NCBI GenBank assembly: GCA_947175265.1
Contig: CAMWMD010000004.1
Coordinates: forward strand, 40,553 to 104,552
DNA length: 64,000 bases
Reading direction: 5' to 3'
Source of the DNA: an uncultured Porphyromonadaceae bacterium
GTDB taxonomy: Bacteria > Bacteroidota > Bacteroidia > Bacteroidales > Muribaculaceae
The position numbers and the translations under genes were made by a program. The notes under the pieces are model-generated. The model saw only the letters and a program-made list of their open reading frames with translations, was not told the DNA's origin and made no database searches. Of this stretch, positions 10,241-20,766 are shown in pieces; position 1 is the stretch's first letter; each line of letters begins with the position of its first letter.

Positions 10241-10263
10241 TGCAAAGTTAACAATAAAATTAT

Positions 10264-10308
10264 TCTCTGCATAAAAAAACGGTAATTAATTTTTATTAAC
10301 TGCCGTTT
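10264..10308 (-). terminator. intrinsic terminator 3' of surE
   Basis: AAAAAACGGTAATTAA / TTAACTGCCGTTTTTT hairpin with flanking A/T tracts. Confidence 0.65.
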
Positions 10309-10360
10309 TTTATTTCCTTATCCGGTAATTTCCTTTTTATGTTCCCCTTTTCACGTTCTC

Positions 10361-11128
10361 CTATATACCTTTCTCCAGTTCCTGAAGCCAAGGAACCGAT
10401 GGCAAGGGAGCGGTACGGTCAATAAGGGTCGGCACTACCGAGACAATGCCATGCGAGAGACAATACTCATCCGTATCCGTGGCATCCGGCTCCTCATTCA
10501 CAAAGTTTCCGGTTAGCCAGTAGAACTTCCCTCCGTGTGGATCCGTGTATTCCTTATATTCGTCGCTCCAATTTCCCTTGCAGGCACGTACCACACGGCA
10601 TTGCTCCGGGAGTGACAGTATCACCGGAATATTGACGTTGAGGCATACCCCTTCCGGCAATCCGTTACGCAACATCCCCTCCACAATACGCTTCACGAAA
10701 GGGAGACAGTGGGCGAAAGATGCCGCCGGAGAATGATCTGTCAGCGAAAATCCTACTGAGGGAATGCCGAAAGCACACCCCTCCATTGCCGCTCCCATAG
10801 TGCCTGAATAAAGCACATTGATAGAGGCGTTGGAGCCATGGTTGATACCGCTTACCACAATATCGGGGCGTGAGGGGAGAAGATTGTGCATGGCGAGTTT
10901 TATGCAGTCTACAGGAGTTCCGTCGACCTTATACATCATTGCCCCATGATAATCGGGGAGACGGGTTGCCCGCAACGGTCCGTTAACCGTTATGGCCATC
11001 GACTGCCCCGAGCGTGGCGCGTCAGGACAGACACATACGACTTCGCCATATTCCAGAAGGGCATCTATGAGCGCATGGACACCTCCAGCCGTTATGCCGT
11101 CGTCGTTAGAGACAAGTATCAGTGGCAT
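10361..11128 (-). CDS. surE: 5'/3'-nucleotidase SurE
   Basis: ILVSNDDGI..GGVHAL, VSGINHGSN. Confidence 0.95.
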   Translation of the reverse strand: MPLILVSNDDGITAGGVHALIDALLEYGEVVCVCPDAPRSGQSMAITVNGPLRATRLPDYHGAMMYKVDGTPVDCIKLAMHNLLPSRPDIVVSGINHGSNASINVLYSGTMGAAMEGCAFGIPSVGFSLTDHSPAASFAHCLPFVKRIVEGMLRNGLPEGVCLNVNIPVILSLPEQCRVVRACKGNWSDEYKEYTDPHGGKFYWLTGNFVNEEPDATDTDEYCLSHGIVSVVPTLIDRTAPLPSVPWLQELEKGI

Positions 11129-11261
11129 ATATCAATAATTTTATTCCAGATTGTTCCCTTGTTTATCCATCCCTGTATTCCTAACGTTTTATAAGACGGA
11201 TATATTGAAAAAACATGATGATTTTGACAGTTATTCAAATTAGATTAGGTAATTTTGCAGC

Positions 11262-13760
11262 ATGAAACTTACAGCAGGACAATTGGCGGAGATGATGGGA
11301 ATGACGTCACACTCCGACACCTTGATCGACACTCTCCTCACGGACTCGCGCAACTTGACACGCCCCGAATCGTCTATGTTCTTTGCTATCGCTACCCCCG
11401 GAGGGAACGACGGCCATCTATATATGCGTGAACTTTACGACAAAGGTGTGAGGCATTTCGTGGCCAATAGGATTCCTGACGACATGAAGGATGCTCCCGG
11501 GGCTGAGATACTGCTGGCTGACGATGCCACAGAAGCGTTGCAACGTCTGGCCTCTGCCCTCCCCCGCCCTATTGGCATGGAGACGGTGGCAATCACCGGC
11601 TCAAGGGGAAAGACCACTCTCAAGGAATGGATTTTCCAACTTACCGAACCACTTCTCGCCACCTCCCGCTCCCCAAGAAGTTATAACTCACAGACAGGTG
11701 TCCCCCTTTCCATTTGGGAAATAGGTGCCGACAGCACTCTCGCTGTTATCGAAGCGGGTGTGTCCAAGAGGGGTGAGATGGAGAAAATCGGACGGTGCAT
11801 ACATCCTCAGACTGTAATTTTCACCAACATAGGTGTTGCCCATGCCGAGGGGTTCTCCTCTGATGAGGAAAAAGCCTCGGAGAAGGTGCTCCTCGCCCGG
11901 AATGCTACCGACGTAATATTCCCTCTTGACGACCGACTCCTATACGAAGCCCTGCTACCAATGCGCGACACCAAGAGATTCACCGTATGGAGCCGTGAGG
12001 GGAAAACATCTCCGGCCCCTTTCCTTGAGTCGGAGGGTAGCCGGCATTTCATCATGAGGGAAACGGATCCCACACTCCATAAATGGAGAGCCAAAGGTTA
12101 TGATTGGAAAATAGAAATCCCTCTCCCGCTTGAATCGGACAGTGATGTGGAGAATGCCGGAAATGCAATAGCCTTCATGCTTCACTGCGGATTCAGTGCT
12201 GAAATTATTGAGGAGCGTTTTCGCCATCTATACAAAATAGGCACCCGCCTCAACGTTACGGAGGGGGTCAACGGATGCTCCCTTATACTTGATTCATACA
12301 CAAGCGACGTCACCTCCCTTCTCCCGGCAATAAGGTTCATGATGCGCAGGCGTACACCCGAACAGCGTTCGGCGGTCATAATGAGTGACGTGCAGCATGA
12401 GAACGGGCACGGTGCCGAGCCTTACAGGGAGATTGCCAAAGTGGTGGCTGAAAACGGCATCGACCGTTTCATAGGTGTGGGGAAGGAGATCAGCAAGCAT
12501 TCCGGGATTTTCCCGGAGGGTTCTCGTTTCTTTGACAATACCGATGACCTTCTGGCAGCCCTGCATCCCTCGGATTTCATAAATGAGACCATACTCATGA
12601 AGGGGGCTCCCAATTTCGGATTCGCCCGTATAAACGAACTCCTTGAGGCCCGCAAGCATGAGACCGTGCTTGAGGTGAATCTTGATGCGATGATAAGGAA
12701 TTACAATTATTTCCGCTCTCATCTCCCTTCAGGAACAGGAATCGTAGCCATGGTGAAGGCTTCCGGGTATGGAGCGGGAAGTTACGAAATTGCCAAGACT
12801 CTTCAGGATTCAGGAGCGGCATACCTTGCTGTCGCTGTCCTTGATGAAGGTATCGAACTGCGCAAGAGAGGCATCAGGATGCCGATAATGGTGATGAATC
12901 CTAAGGTGGTCAACTACAGGTCGATGTTCACAAATCGCCTTGAGCCGGAGATATACTCCCTCGATATGCTGCGCGATGTGGTGAGGGAGGCTGAAAAGAA
13001 CGGACTGAAGGATTACCCCATCCATCTCAAGCTCGATACCGGTATGCACCGTATGGGTCTCATCGCTGAGGAACTCCCCGAAGCGGTTGAAATTATCAAA
13101 AACCAGGAGGCGATAAGGCTTTCTTCAGTTTTCTCTCATCTTGCCACGGCCGACTGCCTCGATATGGATGACTACACGGAAATGCAATTGAACAGATTCG
13201 ATGAGATGACCGGATTCATCAAGAGACAACTCCCCTATTCATTCAAAAGGCATATCTTAAATTCCGCCGGCATACTCCGCTACGGAAAGACCCGGCATTA
13301 CGACATGGCGCGCCTCGGCATAGGACTGTATGGTGCCAACACACTCCCCCCCGAGATTGAGAGTCCGCTCTCTGTCGTATCAACCCTGCGCACGGTGATC
13401 ATATCCATCAGGGAATGGGAAGCCGGTGAGACCATCGGTTACTCACGGAAAGGTGTATTGACACGAAAATCGAAAATAGCCACCATTCCCATAGGTTATG
13501 CCGACGGTATGAACCGTCATTTCGGGAGGGGGCACATTTCAGTGAAGGTAAAAGGTCAGGATGCCCCCACAGTCGGAAATATCTGCATGGATGCATGCAT
13601 GATAGATGTCACGGGGATAGACTGCAAGGTGGGTGATGCCGTGGAGATATTCGGCAACGAGGCGCCTTTGCAGCGCCTCGCCGACACACTCGACACGATT
13701 CCCTACGAGATACTCACTTCCGTATCTCCCCGTGTGAAACGCATCTACTTCAGGGAATAA
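11262..13760 (+). CDS. bifunctional UDP-N-acetylmuramoyl-tripeptide:D-alanyl-D-alanine ligase / alanine racemase (MurF-Alr fusion)
   Basis: N-terminal Mur ligase GSRGKTTLKEW; C-terminal PLP racemase VAMVKASGYGAG; single 832 aa ORF. Confidence 0.93.
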   Translation: MKLTAGQLAEMMGMTSHSDTLIDTLLTDSRNLTRPESSMFFAIATPGGNDGHLYMRELYDKGVRHFVANRIPDDMKDAPGAEILLADDATEALQRLASALPRPIGMETVAITGSRGKTTLKEWIFQLTEPLLATSRSPRSYNSQTGVPLSIWEIGADSTLAVIEAGVSKRGEMEKIGRCIHPQTVIFTNIGVAHAEGFSSDEEKASEKVLLARNATDVIFPLDDRLLYEALLPMRDTKRFTVWSREGKTSPAPFLESEGSRHFIMRETDPTLHKWRAKGYDWKIEIPLPLESDSDVENAGNAIAFMLHCGFSAEIIEERFRHLYKIGTRLNVTEGVNGCSLILDSYTSDVTSLLPAIRFMMRRRTPEQRSAVIMSDVQHENGHGAEPYREIAKVVAENGIDRFIGVGKEISKHSGIFPEGSRFFDNTDDLLAALHPSDFINETILMKGAPNFGFARINELLEARKHETVLEVNLDAMIRNYNYFRSHLPSGTGIVAMVKASGYGAGSYEIAKTLQDSGAAYLAVAVLDEGIELRKRGIRMPIMVMNPKVVNYRSMFTNRLEPEIYSLDMLRDVVREAEKNGLKDYPIHLKLDTGMHRMGLIAEELPEAVEIIKNQEAIRLSSVFSHLATADCLDMDDYTEMQLNRFDEMTGFIKRQLPYSFKRHILNSAGILRYGKTRHYDMARLGIGLYGANTLPPEIESPLSVVSTLRTVIISIREWEAGETIGYSRKGVLTRKSKIATIPIGYADGMNRHFGRGHISVKVKGQDAPTVGNICMDACMIDVTGIDCKVGDAVEIFGNEAPLQRLADTLDTIPYEILTSVSPRVKRIYFRE

Positions 13761-13766
13761 GAAGGA

Positions 13767-13979
13767 TTATAACGCCTCAAGGCATTTCTTCACCTCCTCA
13801 TCGGTGGTATGGAGTTTCTCCTTGCAGAATTTGAGCAATTCCAAGGCGCGAGATGTATATGAGGCCAGGGAATCTATATCACAGTTGTCTGACTGCATCT
13901 TCGCCACAATTGACTCCAATTCGGCGATTGCTTCTGAATATTTCATAACTGATATATTATTTTTCTTTGTTGTTTTCAA
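13767..13979 (-). CDS. xseB: exodeoxyribonuclease VII small subunit
   Basis: YSEAIAELESIVAKMQS, directly downstream of xseA (true start may be 13946). Confidence 0.85.
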   Translation of the reverse strand: MKTTKKNNISVMKYSEAIAELESIVAKMQSDNCDIDSLASYTSRALELLKFCKEKLHTTDEEVKKCLEAL

Positions 13980-15343
13980 TCGGAAACCACCTCACCCTCC
14001 ACGGTTCCGTTCAAGAGAGTGGTGGTGAATCGTGTGCCGGCAGGAAGCGACGCTACATCGGAGACAGCCTTTCCGTCGACGCGGGTGATGCTGTATCCAC
14101 GCTGAAGAGTATTGGCAGGGCTCAACACCTTGACAAGGGATTCAATTGCCCCCAGTCTCTCCTTGCTCCTTCTCAGCACATTATCGGCCGAAAGTCTCAC
14201 CATTCTCCCTACCTCATTCAGACGGTCGGCACTCCTCATAGTCCGCTGTCCCGTTAGCGACCGTATTAGATCAAGGTAATGGTCAAGTCCGGCCGCCGCA
14301 TTTTTCAATCGGGAGGATACAAGCACGGGAATACGTGTCATCTCCCTCTCCAGGAGAGCGGAGGCTCCCGCGATGCGCGCATTGGCAAAAGCCGGCACCA
14401 TAGTCTCGAGATTTGCAAGTCTGCGGGTCTCACCTTTGAGGCATTCCGTGCTGAAACGCGCTATCCAGTCGACGAGCCCTGCTACCTTGCCCTCGGCCTC
14501 CCGCAGACAGTCCACAAGAAAACCGGCCACAGCCGTCGGTGTCTTCATCCGCGTGTGTGCTATCTCATCAAGCACCGTGCGGTCCCTCTCATGTCCTATC
14601 CCGACAATCACGGGCAAAGGGAAAAGCGCCACGGCTTTCGCAAGTTCATAGTCGTCAAACCCGTTGAGATCTGTTGTGGCGCCACCACCACGGATTATCA
14701 CCACACAGTCCCAAATGTCAATCGTCTGCTCCACCCTTTCCAGGGCAGCCCGCACGGATGCCGATGTGCGCTCCCCCTGCATCACAGCCGGGAAAAGGTA
14801 AGGATAGAAAACGAATCCATCGGCGTTTCCGAGCAGCTGATTCATGAAGTCGCCATATCCGGCCGCCCCTTCAGCCGACACCACTGCTATGCGTTGGGGA
14901 GCCGGCGGAAGCACTTCCTCCCTGTTTTTGTTTATTATACCCTCGCGAGAGAGCCGCTCCAGGATTTCCCTTCGGAGGCGCTCCATATCACCCAAGGTGA
15001 AAGAGGGGTCAATATCATTCACGTTGAAGGAGAGTCCATAAAGGGAATGATGATTTACGCCCCCCCTCAGCATGACCTTCATACCTGTGGCTATGTCGCG
15101 CCCCGTGGCCTCGAAAAACTTCCTTCTCAACGGATAAAATGTGCCGGCCCAAATAGTGGCTCTCATTTTGGCCACTGTCTGTCCGGCAGCATTCTTTTCC
15201 ACAAGTTCCATGTAGCAATGTCCGCCATTGACGCGCACATCACTGAGTTCCGCCACCACCCATGCGTTCCATAACTCAGGTACACGCCTCATGGCCTCCC
15301 CAATCCAGGCGGTGTATTGCGAGAGGGTCATTCCGCTGTTCAT
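13976..15343 (-). CDS. xseA: exodeoxyribonuclease VII large subunit
   Basis: OB-fold N-terminus, VIIRGGGATTDLNGFDDYELA, VGIGHERDRTVLD. Confidence 0.93.
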   Translation of the reverse strand: MNSGMTLSQYTAWIGEAMRRVPELWNAWVVAELSDVRVNGGHCYMELVEKNAAGQTVAKMRATIWAGTFYPLRRKFFEATGRDIATGMKVMLRGGVNHHSLYGLSFNVNDIDPSFTLGDMERLRREILERLSREGIINKNREEVLPPAPQRIAVVSAEGAAGYGDFMNQLLGNADGFVFYPYLFPAVMQGERTSASVRAALERVEQTIDIWDCVVIIRGGGATTDLNGFDDYELAKAVALFPLPVIVGIGHERDRTVLDEIAHTRMKTPTAVAGFLVDCLREAEGKVAGLVDWIARFSTECLKGETRRLANLETMVPAFANARIAGASALLEREMTRIPVLVSSRLKNAAAGLDHYLDLIRSLTGQRTMRSADRLNEVGRMVRLSADNVLRRSKERLGAIESLVKVLSPANTLQRGYSITRVDGKAVSDVASLPAGTRFTTTLLNGTVEGEVVSD

Positions 15344-16461
15344 TCCGCGCTTTCCTTCATGACCCCGATTTCCTTCAAGGCACCCGTCGACGGATCAAAC
15401 ACGGCGTATGAGGGCGATTTCTTATCGGTGAATATAGCGGGATTCAGACCGAAGGTGACACCAAACTGGGCAATCTCGAATTCCGAAGAGAAGAGATTCT
15501 TACCCATATACGAAATGGTGATTTTGGCAGCACCGGGCACACAGTATGCCACGGCATCCTTCGGGAGTTTCTTCTCCTCACCTTTAGCATCGGTCGGGAG
15601 GGCACCCTCATCGGTGATATGCACGCTGATGTACACAGGTTCACCGCTGTAGTCGTCAGAAGCCACGAATCCTTCGAAATCCGAGAGGCGGAAGAGTGTA
15701 TTCTTCGCATTATCAGCCGGTATGTAGGAGAAACGGCGCACGACAGTCTCACGCGTCACGTTTCCGAGGAAAGCGGCGGTCAGAGCCGCCTCCTGATGAG
15801 CGAGGGAATTGAGCATGAGTTCCATCTGCTTCCCATCGGCAGGCATAGTCTCTGCGGTGCCTCTTGTGAGCGACACCTTGGCATCACGAATCTCCATCAG
15901 GTTCTCGGCAAGCATCTGAGCCTGTTTGGCCGACGACTGCGAGGCTATGAAATCTTCATCCACATATTTAAGGTACTCCTTGTCGGCAAGTTTCTCCCCT
16001 TCAAAACGGTTTTCGGGAAGTGGCGCGGCTTTCGGCACATCCGTAGGCTCATGATTTATTGAAAGGAGCATATCGTCGGCGTCCACGCCTATATATGTGA
16101 GTGCACCGGGCTTCAGTTGCATTATGTATCTTGAATCCGGATTCGGCACACCATAAGGACGCACCTTAACCGATTGAATGGTCCAATTCTCTCCGTCTTC
16201 CTTGATGACATTGTCAGAACCGGTATATTTCTTTGCATAACGATAGTAAGGGCCGGCAGTACGCACCTCCCTCACAGCCGTCACCTCCACCTCCAGTGCC
16301 GTGAGTGGCAACGTGTAGATCAGGCCGTACTCGTTATGTTTCTCGGCTGTCAGAATCTTTGTCTGTTGGGAAAATGCCGGAACCGCCGATGCCAGCAAGA
16401 TTACAGCGGTAAGCAGAGTGTTTCTCATAAATGAAACCTTTGAAAATTTAAATGTGGTCAT
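15340..16461 (-). CDS. DUF4831 family protein, secreted
   Basis: Signal peptide MRNTLLTAVILLASAVPAFSQ; family call from overall pattern; start could be 16461 or 16428. Confidence 0.65.
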   Translation of the reverse strand: MTTFKFSKVSFMRNTLLTAVILLASAVPAFSQQTKILTAEKHNEYGLIYTLPLTALEVEVTAVREVRTAGPYYRYAKKYTGSDNVIKEDGENWTIQSVKVRPYGVPNPDSRYIMQLKPGALTYIGVDADDMLLSINHEPTDVPKAAPLPENRFEGEKLADKEYLKYVDEDFIASQSSAKQAQMLAENLMEIRDAKVSLTRGTAETMPADGKQMELMLNSLAHQEAALTAAFLGNVTRETVVRRFSYIPADNAKNTLFRLSDFEGFVASDDYSGEPVYISVHITDEGALPTDAKGEEKKLPKDAVAYCVPGAAKITISYMGKNLFSSEFEIAQFGVTFGLNPAIFTDKKSPSYAVFDPSTGALKEIGVMKESAE

Positions 16462-17984
16462 AATTTCTCTCGTGTTATTATGGCACGTATAGCCTTTCCG
16501 CAATTTTCGGCAATGTCGGAAGCCATCATGCCATACTCACCTTTCTCAGCCATAGCCATATCTCCGGCAAGACCATGCACGAACACCCCTATTGTGGCGG
16601 CATTCTCCGGACGGTGTCCCTGCGCGAGGAAAGCGGTGATTACACCGGTAAGGACATCTCCCGAGCCGGCTGTTGCCATTCCCGGATTACCCGTGGAGTT
16701 GAAGCACACGCGCCCTGTAGGACGTACGGTAGCGGTGTAATGTCCTTTGAGGACGATTATTATATTATAGTATTTCGCCATGTCGATAGCCTTGCGCAGA
16801 CGGGCCTCGGAGGTCTCATGCTCTCCGAAGAGGCGGTCGAACTCACCGATGTGGGGTGTGATTATCGTATGGGGAGGAATCATCGACAGAAGTTGCGGAC
16901 GGCGGGCGATGCAATTCAACGCATCGGCATCAAGCACAAGAGGCGACTTGCAGTTCTTGAGCAATGCCTCAAGGGCGTCTATTGTGGCTTCATTGGTGCC
17001 TATGCCGGGACCGACCGCCACTGCCTGATGACTATGGTGGATGGTCATATCCTTGATGAAGTACTCATTACGGTCTGGCTCGAACATCGCTTCCGGAACG
17101 GCTGTCTGCACAATCTGCAGACCACCCCGCGCACTGTGCACCGTAACAAGCCCTGCTCCGGAGCGCATGCACCCTTTGGCAGCCATGACAGCGGCTCCCG
17201 ACATACCGATGCTTCCGGCAAAGATCAGGGCCGAACCGAAATCGCGCTTACCGGTGAATTTCTTCCTTGGTTTGAGAAGCGGACGCACGCTCCTGGCTTC
17301 CACGAGAAGGAAGTCGGTGGGAAGTTCCTTCATCTTCTTCTCATCAAGATCAATGTCGAGGAGACGCCAGTCGCCTATTATATCCGCATTCTCACTGAAA
17401 AAGAATGAAAGGCGGGGGGTCTGGAATGTGAGAGTCAGGTCGGCATGAATCATATCGCGCTGAAGCACATTGTTGTTCCATTCGCCGAAGAGACCGGAAG
17501 GTATGTCGATAGATATTACGTAAGCCTTTGATTCGTTGATAAGGCGCGCAAGCATCACGAAACCGCCCTGAAGCGGCTGGTGGAGCCCTGAGCCGAAAAG
17601 GCCATCGACCACGACATCGTTCTCGCCAAGATAAGGGGGCTGGAAGTCGTGCTTCACTTCCGTAAAGTCAATGCCGTCGATGGTGATCAGTTTCTTGCGT
17701 TCCTCATCACAGTCATGGCTCAGTTTACCGACCACATTGAAAAGGAACACCTCAACCTTCTTATAACCCTGTTCGAACAGGATTCTTGCCAGAGCGAGGG
17801 CATCACCGCCGTTGTTGCCGGGGCCTGCGATTATGACGATACGCTGGGATGGAAGGAAACGGGAAATGATCTCAACGCTGAGAGCGCCGGCTGCCCGCTC
17901 CATAAGGTCGATGGAGTCAATATGCTGAGCCTCGCAGGTAGCGTTGTCGATTTCGGGTATCTGGTTTGATGCAAAAATCTTCAT
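16458..17984 (-). CDS. bifunctional ADP-dependent NAD(P)H-hydrate dehydratase / NAD(P)H-hydrate epimerase
   Basis: YjeF N-domain IVIIAGPGNNGGDALALARIL; carbohydrate-kinase-like C-domain NSTGNPGMATAGSGDVLTG. Confidence 0.93.
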   Translation of the reverse strand: MKIFASNQIPEIDNATCEAQHIDSIDLMERAAGALSVEIISRFLPSQRIVIIAGPGNNGGDALALARILFEQGYKKVEVFLFNVVGKLSHDCDEERKKLITIDGIDFTEVKHDFQPPYLGENDVVVDGLFGSGLHQPLQGGFVMLARLINESKAYVISIDIPSGLFGEWNNNVLQRDMIHADLTLTFQTPRLSFFFSENADIIGDWRLLDIDLDEKKMKELPTDFLLVEARSVRPLLKPRKKFTGKRDFGSALIFAGSIGMSGAAVMAAKGCMRSGAGLVTVHSARGGLQIVQTAVPEAMFEPDRNEYFIKDMTIHHSHQAVAVGPGIGTNEATIDALEALLKNCKSPLVLDADALNCIARRPQLLSMIPPHTIITPHIGEFDRLFGEHETSEARLRKAIDMAKYYNIIIVLKGHYTATVRPTGRVCFNSTGNPGMATAGSGDVLTGVITAFLAQGHRPENAATIGVFVHGLAGDMAMAEKGEYGMMASDIAENCGKAIRAIITREKL

Positions 17985-18200
17985 AACAGTATAACTTTTC
18001 GGAAAAGCCGATTAACACAAAGACTGGCATAACGATGAAAAGTAGTGCAAATTTAACTCACATGGACGTGAATTGCAAATAAAACAACAAATTTCGCTTC
18101 CATAGGAGTCTAAGAGCGTAAAATGATAAAGAGCGGTTGGCGGAGAGAAGCCGGAATAGCAATTTTTAAAACTTTCACGAATAAAAAAACCACATCAGGT

Positions 18201-18232
18201 TTTGCAGGGACAATGTTTTTTTTGTATTTTTG
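18201..18232 (+). promoter_or_regulatory. TTTG-(20)-TATTTTTG promoter of aldolase gene
   Basis: TTTG 18201-18204 and TATTTTTG 18225-18232. Confidence 0.65.
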
Positions 18233-18272
18233 CATCAAAATGTGCCGAGCGCACGAAAAATTTAGACAAATC

Positions 18273-19274
18273 ATGGTAGATTACAAGAAACTTGGCCTTG
18301 TCAACACAAAAGAGATGTTTGCCAAGGCAGTGCATGGCGGTTATGCCATCCCCGCATTCAACTTCAACAACATGGAGCAGCTTCAGGCTATCATCAAGGC
18401 CGCTGCCGACACCAAATCACCTGTTATCCTTCAGGTATCAAAGGGTGCGCGCAACTACGCCAATCCAATCCTTCTCCGCTACATGGCACAGGGTGCTGTG
18501 GAGTATGCGAAGAGCCTCGGTTGGGAGAAGCCTGAAATCGTGCTTCACCTTGACCATGGCGACAGCTTCGAACTTTGCAAGGATTGTATCGACAACGGCT
18601 TCTCATCAGTGATGATCGACGGCAGCCACCTCCCCTACGAGGAGAACGTTGCCCTCACTAAGAAAGTTGTTGACTACGCTCACCAGTATGACGTGACTGT
18701 AGAGGGAGAACTTGGCGTGCTCGCCGGCGTTGAGGACGAGGTAAGTTCTGACCACCACACCTACACTGACCCTGAAGAGGTGATTGACTTCGTAAACCGC
18801 ACAGGTTGCGACAGCCTCGCAATCTCTATCGGCACTTCTCACGGTGCTTACAAGTTCACTCCCGAACAGTGCACACGCGACCCCAAGACCGGTCTTCTCG
18901 TTCCCCCTCCATTGGCATTCGACGTGCTTGAGGCAGTTGAGGCTAAACTCCCCGACTTCCCCATCGTGCTCCACGGTTCTTCTTCAGTGCCTCAGGAGTA
19001 TGTCAAGATCATCGACGAGAACGGTGGCAAGCTTCCTGACGCTATCGGTATCCCCGAGGAGGAACTCCGCAAGGCAGCCAAGATGGACGTTTGCAAGATC
19101 AACATCGACTCTGACAGCCGTCTTGCAATGACAGCAGCCATCCGTAAGGTATTCGCTGAGAAACCCGCAGAGTTCGACCCGCGCAAATACCTCGGCCCGG
19201 CTCGTGACGAAATGGAGAAACTCTACAAGCACAAGATCATCAACGTGCTCGGTTCTGACGGCAAGGCTGAATAA
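18273..19274 (+). CDS. class II fructose-bisphosphate aldolase
   Basis: AVHGGYAIPAFNFNNMEQLQAII, HLDHGDSFE; start adjusted from 18123 since the promoter lies within the longer ORF. Confidence 0.93.
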   Translation: MVDYKKLGLVNTKEMFAKAVHGGYAIPAFNFNNMEQLQAIIKAAADTKSPVILQVSKGARNYANPILLRYMAQGAVEYAKSLGWEKPEIVLHLDHGDSFELCKDCIDNGFSSVMIDGSHLPYEENVALTKKVVDYAHQYDVTVEGELGVLAGVEDEVSSDHHTYTDPEEVIDFVNRTGCDSLAISIGTSHGAYKFTPEQCTRDPKTGLLVPPPLAFDVLEAVEAKLPDFPIVLHGSSSVPQEYVKIIDENGGKLPDAIGIPEEELRKAAKMDVCKINIDSDSRLAMTAAIRKVFAEKPAEFDPRKYLGPARDEMEKLYKHKIINVLGSDGKAE

Positions 19275-19300
19275 TCCTTCCCTACAGCAGACAATAATTT

Positions 19301-19340
19301 GTCGGGAAATCGCCCTGAGGGTGATTTCCCGACATCTTTT
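19301..19340 (+). terminator. intrinsic terminator of aldolase gene
   Basis: GTCGGGAAATCGCCC-TGA-GGGTGATTTCCCGAC then T-rich tail. Confidence 0.75.
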
Positions 19341-19402
19341 TCATACCCTTCCTACCCTCTTTATATCCTTCCTATCCACACAGAGAAAATAGGAACTTCT
19401 TC

Positions 19403-20668
19403 TTATAGAGAAAGCAGGAACTTTGACAATGGCACTACATTTATGGGGAGTTCAGGGGTGGTTATCACCCTTTCCTCCGAAAATGTCACGATATCCGCAC
19501 GGTTCAACCCATACTTCTTGTGGAATGTCAGCAATGCCCTTACCTCCCTTTCCTCCGTAGCGGAATCGGCAAGTGAATAGCAAGCCTGAATACCTATCTT
19601 GAGCGCGGGAAGATAAAAATCAAGTTCCACCTCCTTATTATAGAAATAAGGCTTATAGTCTTCATCCTGAAAACTTTTTCTATGTAGACTCACAGCACAC
19701 AGATTTTCCAGAAGAGTGGTCTCACTGTCTGTCAGAAAAATATTCAGGAGTCCATTGTCAATGAAATAATGTTTCCTTATTGTAGTACGTTCTACAAACT
19801 TAGAGGCAAAATTTTCTAAAGAGAACAAAAGACAAGCCTCTTTACAATATTCGATATAGGAAGATACCGATGCCACATTCGTAGATATGCCCGTTGCCTT
19901 AACCATTGCGGTCAATCTTGTCAAGGATGTGGGATTCTTAATATTTTCAGCGAGTCTCCGGAGTGACAGTTTCAAAGCCATTTCATTCTTAATGGAATTT
20001 CGCTGAATGATATCTCCAAGTATGATCTTATCATATAACTCATTTAGCCAATGGCGTTTGTTGACAAATAAAATCAACTCAGGGAACCCACCCCATAAAA
20101 GATAATTCTTTAACCATCTCTCCACCTCCCCTCTTTTTGCTCCATACATCCAATTATGATCTATCTCGCATCCGTTGGCCTTGAGATATTCGGGGAAAGA
20201 ATAAGGCCACACCATAACTTTGAGGTATCTCCCACCAAGAGTTGTTGCAATTTCCTTACTCAACATTTTTGCATTGCTGCCGGTCAAGTAAACTTCATAT
20301 TTCTGATTCGCCAACCGTCTGGCAAAATGTTCCCACCCCTCGACATTCTGAATCTCATCAAGAAACAAAATCGGCCGGTAATCAAATAAAGATGAGTAAG
20401 CCTTCAGAATGTCGTCTAATTCGGATGCCTTATACCCTATCAATCGTTCATCATCAAAATTTATGAAAACCATCTCCCTGATGTCATGCCCCTCCTTTAT
20501 AAGTTGCAGAGCCCGTATATACATCAGGTATGATTTTCCACACTGGCGCACGCCTACCAACACATAGCGTGCGTGTGGCTCAAATTCAAAATTCCTGCTG
20601 ACAGGTGAAACCATCCTCAATATCTCCTGCCCCTCTATTATTATGTTCTTTAATATTTCCGGATTCAT
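19403..20668 (-). CDS. AAA family ATPase with DUF4143-like C-terminal domain
   Basis: Walker A VGVRQCGKSYLM, Walker B ILFLDEIQNVEGWE, C-terminal KEVELDFYLPA nuclease-like motif. Confidence 0.85.
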   Translation of the reverse strand: MNPEILKNIIIEGQEILRMVSPVSRNFEFEPHARYVLVGVRQCGKSYLMYIRALQLIKEGHDIREMVFINFDDERLIGYKASELDDILKAYSSLFDYRPILFLDEIQNVEGWEHFARRLANQKYEVYLTGSNAKMLSKEIATTLGGRYLKVMVWPYSFPEYLKANGCEIDHNWMYGAKRGEVERWLKNYLLWGGFPELILFVNKRHWLNELYDKIILGDIIQRNSIKNEMALKLSLRRLAENIKNPTSLTRLTAMVKATGISTNVASVSSYIEYCKEACLLFSLENFASKFVERTTIRKHYFIDNGLLNIFLTDSETTLLENLCAVSLHRKSFQDEDYKPYFYNKEVELDFYLPALKIGIQACYSLADSATEEREVRALLTFHKKYGLNRADIVTFSEERVITTPELPINVVPLSKFLLSL

Positions 20669-20766
20669 GATATTTGAAAATTGAGATTTGAGACTCGTGA
20701 TTAGTATGTACCGACTTTGAGTCGAATACTCCGTATCCCGTATCTTCCCTTCTCATATTTGATATG

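Noticed and set aside
14279-15274. 331-aa plus-strand ORF
   Set aside because: Antisense to the well-supported xseA; composition is a shadow-frame translation rich in His/Arg/Pro with no domain pattern.
18123-18272. 50-aa N-terminal extension of the class II aldolase
   Set aside because: A consensus TTTG/TATTTTTG promoter lies within it and the conserved protein starts at MVDYKKLGLVNTKEMF.
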